A DNA stretch of 64,000 bases from Niameybacter massiliensis (lineage in GTDB: Bacteria; Bacillota; Clostridia; Lachnospirales; Cellulosilyticaceae), in contig NZ_LN875035.1 of NCBI RefSeq assembly GCF_001282685.1, forward strand, positions 75,278 through 139,277. Direction: 5' to 3'. The translations under genes and the position numbers were made by a program. Positions within the stretch are counted from its first letter, which is position 1; each line of letters begins with the position of its first letter. The notes beneath the pieces are model-generated. The model was not told where the DNA came from. It worked only from the letters and a program-made list of their open reading frames with translations, and made no database searches. Positions 36,107 to 44,568 of the stretch are shown here, in pieces.

Positions 36107-38909
36107 ATTAAATGTAACACCTATGATGAGACAGTACTTAGACATTAAAGATGAGAATCCTGATTGCGTAATCTTTTTCCGTATGGGTGACTTTTATGAG
36201 ATGTTTTTTGAAGATGCAGTAACTGTTTCAAGAGAATTAGAAATCACTTTAACTGGTCGTGATTGTGGCTTGTCAGAACGTGCCCCTATGTGTGGGGTAC
36301 CGTTCCACGCTGCAGATAACTACGTTGCACGTCTTGTAGAAAAAGGATTTAAAGTTGCAATCTGTGAACAATTAGAAGATCCTTCTACAACAAAAGGCCT
36401 TGTTAAACGTGGTGTTGTACGTATTGTTACACCAGGTACTATTTTAGAAGGTAGTACGATTCAAGAAGGTAAGAATAACTACATTACATCTCTTGTACGT
36501 ACAGAAGATCACTATGGTCTAAGCCTCTGTGACGTTACAACAGGAGAATGGCTTGTAACAGAAGTAAGCATTGACCAAGGAGACCATAAACTTATGGATG
36601 AATTGGCAAAATTCGCACCTGTAGAGTGTCTTTTAGATCACCGTGTTTATACTGATACTAAATTACCAACACATTTAAAAGACCGTTTTAATGCATTAGT
36701 AGAAGAAATACCAGACCATGTTTTAGATTATGATTTATGTGAAAAGTTACTCCTTAATCATTTTCATATTTTAGGATTAGATGGTATTGGTCTGAGTAAC
36801 CATCCAGCTTGTGTGCTTGCTTGTAGTAGCTTATTAAACTATTTAAAAGAAACACAAAAGAATGAGCTTTCTCATTTAGGTCAAATTACATTCTATAATG
36901 TAAATGAATTTATGCTTTTAGATAGCGCAACAAGACGTAACCTAGAACTTACAGAAACACTCCGTGAGAAAAAGCGTAAAGGTTCATTACTTCATGTCCT
37001 AGATCATACGCAAACAGCTATGGGAGCACGTTACCTCAGAAAGTGTGTAGAACAACCACTTATTCATCAAGAAGCCATTAATGCTAGACTCTCAGCAACT
37101 GAAGAACTTAAAGAAAGCTTATTTTTACGTGATGATATCAAAGCCTCATTAAGTGCTATTTATGATATGGAACGTCTTGTTGGACGTATTGCATATGGTA
37201 CATGTAATGCAAAGGACCTTATTGCTCTAAAAGAGTCCTTACGTGTACTGCCAGAGCTTCACGGTCATTTAGAGACAACTACAAGTCATGCACTTCGTGC
37301 TATGTACAATAGTTTTGATGACTTAAGTGATTTATTTGAACGTATTGATGTCTCTATCATTGATGAACCACCTATTTCGTTACGTGAAGGTGGGCTAATT
37401 AAAGGTGGTTATAATCAAGAAATTGATGAATTACGTGATGTCAAAACTCATGGTACCAACTGGCTGCGTGATGTAGAAACTAAAGAAAAAGAACAAACAG
37501 GAATCAAAAACTTAAAAATTAAATATAACAAGGTATTTGGTTATTTCTTAGAGGTTACTCAGTCTTATAACCATTTAGTACCGGATTATTTTATTCGTAA
37601 GCAAACATTATCAAATTGTGAGCGTTACATTACAGAAGAACTTAAAACAATAGAAGAAAAAATCCTAGGGGCAGATGAGAAACTCCAAGCTTTAGAGTAC
37701 AAGCTGTTTACAGAAATACGCGATTTTATAGCTGAACATATGGATCGTCTTTTACGTATGTCTCGTCTCGTTGCAGAACTAGATATGTTAACTTCTTTAG
37801 CGATTGCTGCGGAAGTGAATGGCTATGTCAAACCACTGATTGATGAATCAGATACTTTAAATATTGTGGGTGGACGCCATCCTGTAGTTGAAAAGATTAT
37901 AGGACAGCATCAATTTATAGCAAATGATGTCTATCTCAATGAAACAGATCATCAAATTAATCTGATTACAGGACCGAACATGGCTGGTAAATCTACTTTT
38001 ATGCGCCAAACAGCACTGATTGTTTTAATGGCACAAATGGGGTCCTTTGTTCCAGCAGAGTCTGCTCATATTGGTGTTGTAGATCGTATCTTTACACGTG
38101 TTGGAGCGTCAGACGATTTAGCCTCAGGTCAAAGTACATTTATGGTAGAAATGATGGAAGTATCTAATATCCTACATCATGCAACGAAGAAAAGCTTATT
38201 GATTTTAGATGAAATTGGTCGTGGAACAAGTACAATTGATGGTTTAAGTATTGCTTGGGCTATTATTGAACATATTGCAAACCATAATAAATTAGGCGCA
38301 AAAACACTTTTTGCCACTCATTATCATGAGCTTACTGAACTTGAAAAAACTATACCTTCTCTACGTAACTATTGTGTACAAGTTAAAGAAATGGGTGAAA
38401 CCATTATCTTCTTACACAAAATCGTACCAGGTAGTGTCGATCATAGTTATGGTATTCAAGTAGCTCATCTTGCTGGACTACCAAAAGAAGTACTTGACCG
38501 TGCTCATGCCATTATGGCAGAAATAGAAGGTGAAAGTTCAAGAGATTTACGTGCTGTAGTTGAAACTTCTTCAAAAGCTGTGGAAGAACATAAATTACAA
38601 ACGGAACAAAATACAGTACCAGCTTCTGCACACGTAGAAGCCTCACAAGCATCTCTAATAGCTGAACCTATTAGTCTAGCGCAAACTGTATCTCCCTCAG
38701 GACAAGTCTCCTTACTTGAGCCAGCACAAGCGACACCACCAGCTCAAATGAGCTTATTAGGAGGAAGTGACCTCCATGTGGAAATTATTGATGCATTAGA
38801 AGATGCAGATCTCATGAATATGACACCATTTGAGGCCATGCAACTATTATTTGAACTTAAAAATCAGCTAAATGGTAAAGGTTCTAAAAAGAAAAAATCT
38901 AGAAGGTAA
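36093..38909 (+). CDS. mutS: DNA mismatch repair protein MutS
   Basis: MutS recognises mismatches. The 938-residue protein carries the mismatch-binding Phe-x-Glu in MGDFYEMFF near residue 35, the connector and clamp domains, and the ATPase with Walker A GPNMAGKST. LDEIGRGTSTIDG and THYHELTELE follow. A low-complexity Ala/Ser/Pro stretch of about 70 residues lies between the ATPase and the short C-terminal dimerisation helix. ATG 36093 overlaps the miaB end; a GTG directly upstream is possible. Confidence 0.97.
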   Translation: MSVNKLNVTPMMRQYLDIKDENPDCVIFFRMGDFYEMFFEDAVTVSRELEITLTGRDCGLSERAPMCGVPFHAADNYVARLVEKGFKVAICEQLEDPSTTKGLVKRGVVRIVTPGTILEGSTIQEGKNNYITSLVRTEDHYGLSLCDVTTGEWLVTEVSIDQGDHKLMDELAKFAPVECLLDHRVYTDTKLPTHLKDRFNALVEEIPDHVLDYDLCEKLLLNHFHILGLDGIGLSNHPACVLACSSLLNYLKETQKNELSHLGQITFYNVNEFMLLDSATRRNLELTETLREKKRKGSLLHVLDHTQTAMGARYLRKCVEQPLIHQEAINARLSATEELKESLFLRDDIKASLSAIYDMERLVGRIAYGTCNAKDLIALKESLRVLPELHGHLETTTSHALRAMYNSFDDLSDLFERIDVSIIDEPPISLREGGLIKGGYNQEIDELRDVKTHGTNWLRDVETKEKEQTGIKNLKIKYNKVFGYFLEVTQSYNHLVPDYFIRKQTLSNCERYITEELKTIEEKILGADEKLQALEYKLFTEIRDFIAEHMDRLLRMSRLVAELDMLTSLAIAAEVNGYVKPLIDESDTLNIVGGRHPVVEKIIGQHQFIANDVYLNETDHQINLITGPNMAGKSTFMRQTALIVLMAQMGSFVPAESAHIGVVDRIFTRVGASDDLASGQSTFMVEMMEVSNILHHATKKSLLILDEIGRGTSTIDGLSIAWAIIEHIANHNKLGAKTLFATHYHELTELEKTIPSLRNYCVQVKEMGETIIFLHKIVPGSVDHSYGIQVAHLAGLPKEVLDRAHAIMAEIEGESSRDLRAVVETSSKAVEEHKLQTEQNTVPASAHVEASQASLIAEPISLAQTVSPSGQVSLLEPAQATPPAQMSLLGGSDLHVEIIDALEDADLMNMTPFEAMQLLFELKNQLNGKGSKKKKSRR

Positions 38910-38921
38910 GGAAGTGAGTAA

Positions 38922-40994
38922 ATGACGCAAATTCAATTATTAGATACGCATACCATTAATAAGATTGCAGCTGGAGAAGTCGTTGAACGCCCTGCATCTG
39001 TTGTCAAAGAATTAGTTGAAAATAGTATTGATGCAAAAGCTTCTTCCATTACCATTGAAATTAAAAATGGTGGCGTTGACTTTATTCGTATTACGGATAA
39101 TGGAAAAGGCATTCCAAAAGATGAAGTAGAAATTGCTTTTTTGCGTCATGCTACGAGTAAAATCACTTCAGCGGAAGACCTTGCCCATGTTTTATCTTTA
39201 GGTTTTCGTGGTGAAGCCCTGGCTAGTATTGCCTCTGTAGCCAAAGTAGAACTCCTTACAAAAACACCTAATGCTTTAACTGGCAAGAGAATAGAAGTAG
39301 AGGCAGGACAAATGCTTCATTCTGAAGAGATTGCCTGCCCTGTTGGTACAACCATTATTATGCGTCAGCTTTTTTACAATGTACCAGCACGTCGTGCTTT
39401 CTTAAAAGCAACGGCAACGGAGACAAGTAAAATTGCAGATGTTGTTTATAAATTAGCTTTAGCACACCCAGAGGTAGCCATTAAATATATTCAAAATAAT
39501 AAACTTGTTTTCCAAACAGCAGGTAACTATGATTTAAAACGTTGTGTCTTTAGCCTCTATGGCAAAGATACAGCTAAAGATACACTAGAAATGCAATACG
39601 AAGAAGAAGGCATTCAAGTCTCAGGACTTATTGGGCTACCTACTTTGACACGTGCTAATAGACAATACGAACAGTTCTTTATTAATGGACGTACAGTGAA
39701 AAGTAATTTACTTCAAAAGGCTACAGAAGAGGCCTATAAAACACTTGTGACTATTGGCAAATTTCCTTTTGTTATTTTGCATCTTAACTTACCACCAGAA
39801 GAAGTTGATGTAAATGTTCATCCGACTAAATTAGAGGTACGCTTTAGTGAGAGTGAACGTGTTTATAATGCTGTATATAATGGTATTCGTAAACATTTAC
39901 AAATAGAAAACCTAATCCCAGAGGTTAAAAGCCTTACTTCAACCCCCAATTATAAACCTGCGCCTATTCAGGCAACGGGTGATATTAAAGTTGAAAGTTT
40001 CTTTAATAAACCTCAGTTTAATAAGTCCTATGATCCAAGTAAGCTGGTTGAAGCACCCCTTAAACAAAAGGATGATTTTAATACAAGCCAATCAGTCTAT
40101 CAACCACTCTTTGGGAAGAAGGTAGAAGAAGTACCTATAAGTCCATCATCATCTACTTATACCACAGAAGCGTTAGAACAAATGCCTATAAATAAAGAAG
40201 AAACCCTAGCTTTTACAGATAGTAATAGGGTAAGTGAAACACCATTTGTTCCAATGACAGGTGAACAGTCAGCTTTAACAACATCTAGAACCTTAGGCAC
40301 AGCACAGGTAACCAATGAGTTGCCTTTAACAAGTGAAACAACATTAACGGATGAATCAAAAAAAATCACATCTGTTGTAGAAGTTATTGAAACGGAACCT
40401 TATAAACCTGTAGAAGGTGTGGATTATCAAATTATAGGTCAACTCTTTAATACGTATTGGATTTTAGAATATGGTAATGAAGTGTTACTCATGGACCAAC
40501 ATTCAGCCCATGAACGTGTCATGTATGACCAGTATATGAAAGACTTTACAACGAGCCATGTTTCGACACAGATTCTTCTAATGCCAGAGACACTTTATTT
40601 ACCAAGTCAAGAACTTCTTTTTATTGAGACACATTTGGACCTTTTACAAAAACTTGGTTTTGGTATTGAGCTCTTTGGAGAATCTTCTATTATTATACGT
40701 GAAGTTCCTTATCTCTTTAATCAGCCTATGTCTTTAACAGCCTTTCGTGATATGCTAGATAGTATTGACGTAAAGAAAACCTCTAATCTCTATGAAATGA
40801 GAGAAGAACATATTATTCAGCTTTCATGTAAAAGTGCAATTAAAGCACATGATCAGCTTACTAGAGCGGAGTGTAAAGCACTCATTGAATCACTACTTAC
40901 TTTAGAGAATCCTTATACTTGTCCACATGGTAGACCAACACTTGTTAAACTTAGTAAAACAGATATAGAAAAAATATTTAAACGAATTCAGTAG
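38922..40994 (+). CDS. mutL: DNA mismatch repair endonuclease MutL
   Basis: MutL links MutS to strand removal. The 690-residue protein has the GHKL ATPase half (IAAGEVVERPASVVKEL, DNGKGIPKDE, GFRGEALASI). A long Ser/Thr-rich linker lies at about 335-490. The C-terminal half has the endonuclease metal site DQHSAHERVMYD together with SCKSAIKAHD and CPHGRP. These motifs mark the nicking type of MutL found in bacteria without MutH. It lies 12 bases after mutS. Confidence 0.97.
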   Translation: MTQIQLLDTHTINKIAAGEVVERPASVVKELVENSIDAKASSITIEIKNGGVDFIRITDNGKGIPKDEVEIAFLRHATSKITSAEDLAHVLSLGFRGEALASIASVAKVELLTKTPNALTGKRIEVEAGQMLHSEEIACPVGTTIIMRQLFYNVPARRAFLKATATETSKIADVVYKLALAHPEVAIKYIQNNKLVFQTAGNYDLKRCVFSLYGKDTAKDTLEMQYEEEGIQVSGLIGLPTLTRANRQYEQFFINGRTVKSNLLQKATEEAYKTLVTIGKFPFVILHLNLPPEEVDVNVHPTKLEVRFSESERVYNAVYNGIRKHLQIENLIPEVKSLTSTPNYKPAPIQATGDIKVESFFNKPQFNKSYDPSKLVEAPLKQKDDFNTSQSVYQPLFGKKVEEVPISPSSSTYTTEALEQMPINKEETLAFTDSNRVSETPFVPMTGEQSALTTSRTLGTAQVTNELPLTSETTLTDESKKITSVVEVIETEPYKPVEGVDYQIIGQLFNTYWILEYGNEVLLMDQHSAHERVMYDQYMKDFTTSHVSTQILLMPETLYLPSQELLFIETHLDLLQKLGFGIELFGESSIIIREVPYLFNQPMSLTAFRDMLDSIDVKKTSNLYEMREEHIIQLSCKSAIKAHDQLTRAECKALIESLLTLENPYTCPHGRPTLVKLSKTDIEKIFKRIQ

Positions 40995-41002
40995 GTGACA
41001 CT

Positions 41003-41956
41003 ATGAAACAAAAACTTATACTCATTGCGGGGCCTACAGCTTCCGGAAAGACAAAATCAAGCGTACAGCTTGCAAAACGAATCAATGGCGAAATTATTTC
41101 TTGTGATTCTATGCAAATCTATAAAGGTATGGATATTGGAACAGCTAAAGTTACACAAGAGGAAACAGAAGGTATTCCACACTATATGATTGATTTGCTT
41201 GATCCAAGTGAAGGATGCAACATTGCGTGGTTTAAGGACGAAGTAGAAAAAGCTATCAAAACCATTGCTGCCAAAGGAAAGATACCGATATTAGTAGGTG
41301 GAACTGGTTTTTATCTCAATGCCATCTTATTTGATACACAGTTTGATGAAACAGAAGAAGACACAAGTTATAGAAAAGAATTAGAAGCGCTTGCAGATAT
41401 CCACGGTGTAGAATATCTTCATAACAAGCTAAAAGAAGTAGATCCAACAAGTGCTAAAGCCATTCATGCCAATAATGTAAAGCGTGTGATACGTGCACTG
41501 GAGTATTATGCACAAACAGGTACACCTATTTCTTCTCATAATGCATCTGAAAAAGAAAAGCGTGCAGCACAAGTATCACCTTACAATTATCAATTCTTTG
41601 CACTTGATATGAATAGACAAACACTTTATAACCGTATTAATTTACGTATTGATCAAATGTTAGAAGAAGGGCTAGTAGAAGAAGTAAGGCATTTTTATGA
41701 TGTTGGTTTACCGGAAGACTGTACAAGTATGAAGGCCATTGGCTATAAAGAATTTTTCCCTTATTTTAGAGGAGAAATGACATTAGATGCCTGTGTAGAT
41801 AAACTTAAACAAAATACACGTCATTTTGCTAAGCGCCAATTAACTTGGTTCCGACATCAATCCAATCCTATATTTATTCAAGTAGATCAGTTAAGCTTTG
41901 ATGCTGATGCTATAGTAAATGAAATGTCAAAATCTCTCCAAAATATTGTAGATTGA
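41003..41956 (+). CDS. miaA: tRNA dimethylallyltransferase
   Basis: MiaA prenylates A37 of tRNAs reading UNN codons, giving the substrate of MiaB. The 317-residue protein has the P-loop GPTASGKT near the N-terminus, SCDSMQIYKGMDIGTAK, the VGGTGFYL motif and the C-terminal TRHFAKRQLTWFRH. It follows mutL by eight bases, with GGTGA as a weak ribosome binding site, and stands before hfq as in many bacteria. Confidence 0.97.
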   Translation: MKQKLILIAGPTASGKTKSSVQLAKRINGEIISCDSMQIYKGMDIGTAKVTQEETEGIPHYMIDLLDPSEGCNIAWFKDEVEKAIKTIAAKGKIPILVGGTGFYLNAILFDTQFDETEEDTSYRKELEALADIHGVEYLHNKLKEVDPTSAKAIHANNVKRVIRALEYYAQTGTPISSHNASEKEKRAAQVSPYNYQFFALDMNRQTLYNRINLRIDQMLEEGLVEEVRHFYDVGLPEDCTSMKAIGYKEFFPYFRGEMTLDACVDKLKQNTRHFAKRQLTWFRHQSNPIFIQVDQLSFDADAIVNEMSKSLQNIVD

Positions 41957-42112
41957 CCCTATAATTAATTTGGAAATAGATGTATAATGTACTTAAATAA
42001 AGTGCATAATAGGAATAATGAATCTAGAAATTTTATGCAATATATAGACAAGTATAGTTTTATCCTATACAATGAACTTAATCAATTAAATCCTTAGGAG
42101 GGGTATGTTATT

Positions 42113-42349
42113 ATGAGTAAAGCTATCAATCTTCAAGACTTACTTTTAAATCAATTAAGAAAAGATCGTATTGCAGTTACTGTATTCTTAACAAATGGTT
42201 TCCAAATTAAAGGAACAGTAAGAGGTTTCGACAATTTTGTTGTTTTACTTGATAGTGAAGGTAAACAACAAATGATCTACAAACATGCTATTTCTACAGT
42301 TTGTCCATCAAAAGTTGTTAATTTAAACATTTCAGCTCAATCTGAGTAA
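42113..42349 (+). CDS. hfq: RNA chaperone Hfq
   Basis: This 78-residue Sm-like protein forms a hexameric ring that binds small RNAs and A-rich messages. It shows Sm1 ([20 protein letters not shown]) and Sm2 with the YKHAIST motif near residue 55. A strong AGGAGGGG lies before the ATG. It is separated from miaA by 156 bases that contain a TATAAT at 41983, so it may also have its own promoter. It ends at a good terminator. Confidence 0.97.
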   Translation: MSKAINLQDLLLNQLRKDRIAVTVFLTNGFQIKGTVRGFDNFVVLLDSEGKQQMIYKHAISTVCPSKVVNLNISAQSE

Positions 42350-42371
42350 GCTATAATCGTATAAGTTATTT

Positions 42372-42419
42372 ATAAGAGCATCTGGTATTGCATAATCAAT
42401 ACGGATGCTCTTATTTTAT
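42372..42419 (+). terminator. hfq terminator
   Basis: ATAAGAGCATC (42372-42382) pairs with GATGCTCTTAT (42404-42414), followed by TTTAT. The loop holds a further GGTATTG/CAATAC pairing. Confidence 0.8.
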
Positions 42420-42815
42420 AAGTTTATTAACGGAATTATCAGATATACAATTATTCTGATAATTTAAATATCATAAAATATATATAAAAATAGACATAGG
42501 TTGAATCTAGATTTAAAATAGATGCTTATGAAGATCTTAATCATGCAATATTAGATATTAGGCACAGAAACCAATGTATTTATGATCCTGGAAATAGGAT
42601 GGTAAAAATAGGTTTAAAATATAGAGTCTAAGATGCAGATTATTTATTAAAGTGATTAAAGATTTTAGATAGCATTTAAAAGATAAGCTATAAAATGTTA
42701 AAGGATCCAATAAAAATAAAGTAGTCATTTATTTTCTATAAGAAATCATATAATAAAAGGATATAAAATAAGAAGTATTATATAAGACAAAAATGGGTAT
42801 AAAGAAGCACTTTCG
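42420..42815. other. AT-rich spacer with a possible gene remnant
   Basis: About 400 bases hold no complete gene. On the plus strand an open frame at 42500-42631 (44 codons, no start codon) reads a protein-like stretch with DAYEDLNHAILDIRHRNQ and IGLKYRV before TAA. It may be the end of a decayed gene, but I recognise no family and chance is not excluded. Nothing else is seen. Confidence 0.3.
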
Positions 42816-42879
42816 TTTCCTTATATAAGCAAGTTTTCGTAAAACTTGTGTTTCGCGAATAGTTATTTATATAAGGAAA
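42816..42879. repeat. nested inverted repeat, possible structured RNA or old terminator
   Basis: TTTCCTTATATAA (42816-42828) and TTATATAAGGAAA (42867-42879) are perfect 13-bp complements. They enclose a second hairpin, CAAGTTTT-CG-TAAAACTTG, at 42830-42848 and a TTTCGCGAA palindrome. No coding frame spans it. Confidence 0.5.
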
Positions 42880-42898
42880 GCCCTCTTCTTATATAAAT

Positions 42899-42958
42899 AA
42901 CCCCACCTATAAGGCTCCTTGTTCTGCTATTGAACAGATTACTTTTATAGATGGGGTT
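42899..42958 (-). terminator. terminator for the minus-strand acetyltransferase genes
   Basis: AACCCCACCTATAA (42899-42912) and TTATAGATGGGGTT (42945-42958) pair with one exception. On the minus transcript that exception is a G-U wobble, on the plus transcript a mismatch, which supports the minus direction. The loop has an inner GTTC/GAAC pairing. Confidence 0.65.
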
Positions 42959-42969
42959 TGTTTATGTAC

Positions 42970-43245
42970 TTACATTCTAAACAAAGCCTTTGTAATTTCT
43001 AGATATGTTTCATCAGGTTCTAAAAATGTTGGTCTTGGTTTGCTCACAAACCCTATACGTTCGTAAAGACTCCAAGCCTTTTGATTAGCTGCTGTCGGCT
43101 CTACATAGCCTTTTGTGGCTAAGTTTAATTCAAACACTTGACCTATGGCATACTTTAATGCATAAGTTGCAATCTCTTTACCTTGTGCTTTAGGAATTAA
43201 TTTGATATCAAATGATGCCAAATCATGTGCTTGGATGATGCTTCT
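42970..43245 (-). pseudogene. GNAT acetyltransferase fragment, N-terminal half missing
   Basis: The open frame holds only the C-terminal part of a GNAT N-acetyltransferase. The coenzyme A motif is KLIPKAQGKEIATYALKYAI, followed by the NQKAWSLYERIGF strand-helix and a normal end. Upstream it meets TAA at 43246-43248 after a few codons, and no ATG or good ribosome binding site is present; only a TTG at 43221. The beta1-beta3 part (about 70 residues) is absent. It begins 13 bases past the stop of the next GNAT gene, so a deletion probably removed the front. Confidence 0.7.
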
Positions 43246-43258
43246 TTAATTATTTTGC

Positions 43259-44116
43259 TCATATCTTTAGTAAATACCCTTGGTAGCTACCTGAGTACTT
43301 AAACCCTATTTTTTCAGCTTCTTCATATAAAATAGGATCTGTTTCATCTATAAAAAATACAATGCAGTTAATATGAGCTTCATGATCAAGGATATCAATA
43401 AAGGCAACATTAAGGAGTGCTTCATAAATTTTTTGAAGATTTGTTTGATCTTTTACAGATACACCAAATACTTCTGCCATATTATCTTTGCATAAACGTG
43501 TAAAGATACTTCCTAAAATCTGATCTTCATCCTTATAGATATGAATGTACCAATTATCAAAATCCTCACCTAGTCTCGTACTATTCCAATACATTCCCTG
43601 TGTGTATGTATCATGAAATGCAGCATATCTACTAAAATCTTCTTTTGATAAACGTGAAACATAAGAATGGTTCTTGGTACTTCTTTTAAAATGAGTCACA
43701 TTCAATCGTAGATCATTACTTGCTTCAATACATGTATATCCATGAGCTTTTAACCACTGGATAGCCATTTTATTTTCTTTTGGATAACCCAATTGTACTT
43801 CAAACCCTTCATAATGTGTGTGTAAGTAGATAAGGAGTTCTTCCATTACTTTATCAAAGTGATTTAATACATATACTCTAGCCTGTATATACTTCTCAGG
43901 ACGTTCCACATATAGATTTATAACACCTTTTAGAGTATTCTCTTCAAAATAGCCTAAGACTTCATCATCAACATAATTAAACCCATTTTTAAGACCAGCA
44001 GCTAAGTCTTCTTTTGTTTTTCTAAGAGGATAACACGTTGTATGTATTTCTTTGCAACATGCCCATGCAAAGTCTATTGTCTGATTAATTTCTTCCCATT
44101 CTATAGTTGTTAACAT
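43259..44116 (-). CDS. two-domain GNAT-like acetyltransferase
   Basis: This 285-residue protein looks like two GNAT-type halves. The first has VRLGYPKENK-like core strands (EGFEVQLGYPKENKMAIQWLKAHGYT at about 104-129, a motif-B-like helix and strand). The second, from about 155, has EVFGVSVKDQTNLQKIYEALLNVAF and ends YEEAEKIGFKYSGSYQGYLL. The Q-x-x-G-x-G loop is poorly kept in both halves, so the fold is more secure than the activity. AGGGGGG precedes the ATG. The substrate is unknown. Confidence 0.65.
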   Translation of the reverse strand: MLTTIEWEEINQTIDFAWACCKEIHTTCYPLRKTKEDLAAGLKNGFNYVDDEVLGYFEENTLKGVINLYVERPEKYIQARVYVLNHFDKVMEELLIYLHTHYEGFEVQLGYPKENKMAIQWLKAHGYTCIEASNDLRLNVTHFKRSTKNHSYVSRLSKEDFSRYAAFHDTYTQGMYWNSTRLGEDFDNWYIHIYKDEDQILGSIFTRLCKDNMAEVFGVSVKDQTNLQKIYEALLNVAFIDILDHEAHINCIVFFIDETDPILYEEAEKIGFKYSGSYQGYLLKI

Positions 44117-44136
44117 CTTCTACCCCCCTTTATATT

Positions 44137-44341
44137 TTATTGAATCTTATTTTGTAATAGCCATTCTATTGTATCAAGTAAGTGTTCAGCTATATAAATA
44201 GGTTTGACGTCCTTCTATTTATCTTTATATTTTCCTAACGCTTCTTCCCCAGCGCCAGTTATCACTAAAATAGCTTATGTAATTGTTGTTACCAATCGTT
44301 CCATCACGATCAATAAATAAAGCTTCTATTGTGTAAGGTAT
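44137..44341 (-). pseudogene. gutted HAD-family phosphatase gene
   Basis: Reading the minus strand from 44341, a good AAGGAGG is followed by ATA where ATG would be expected, then PYTIEALFIDRDGTIG, the intact motif I of a HAD hydrolase. The frame soon jumps: a second frame encodes ILVITGAGEEALGKYKDK, a stop, and IYIAEHLLDTIEWLLQNKIQ with a final TAA. These are the two ends of a HAD-IIIA type phosphatase of about 170-190 residues. The whole middle is deleted, the start codon is lost and there is an internal nonsense codon. No functional product is expected. Confidence 0.75.
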
Positions 44342-44470
44342 AAGTCCTCCTTATTTAACTTTATATAAAATTAAATGATTATATAATCTTTTAATTTCTA
44401 GTTTTACTATAACATTTATTATGAGACTAAAAAACATATTTTAATTAAAAATAATAAATTATTAAAACTT

Positions 44471-44499
44471 TAAAACAATATCTAGTAAATATTGTTTTA
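44471..44499. repeat. 10-bp inverted repeat over the -35 region of the MATE promoter
   Basis: TAAAACAATA (44471-44480) and TATTGTTTTA (44490-44499) are perfect complements 9 bases apart. They cover the -35 element, so this could be an operator for a second regulator or a weak minus-strand terminator. Confidence 0.4.
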
Positions 44500-44545
44500 T
44501 TTAGGATGACAACATATAATAGTTATATCCCCTATAGGGGGTTAT
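44492..44545 (+). promoter_or_regulatory. MATE-csoR promoter with CsoR-type operator
   Basis: TTGTTT (44492-44497), a 17-base spacer and a perfect TATAAT (44515-44520) form the promoter. Directly behind the -10, over the expected start site, lies the palindrome CCCCTATAGGGG (44529-44540) in a TATA-flanked context. G/C tracts around a central TATA are the hallmark of CsoR-family operators. The second gene of the unit encodes such a repressor, so autoregulation is likely. Confidence 0.75.
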
Positions 44546-44568
44546 AAAATATTCAGGAAGGATATGAT

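Noticed and set aside
42500-42631. Protein-like open frame in the spacer after hfq
   Set aside because: No start codon, no ribosome binding site and no recognised family; kept only as a note in the spacer entry.
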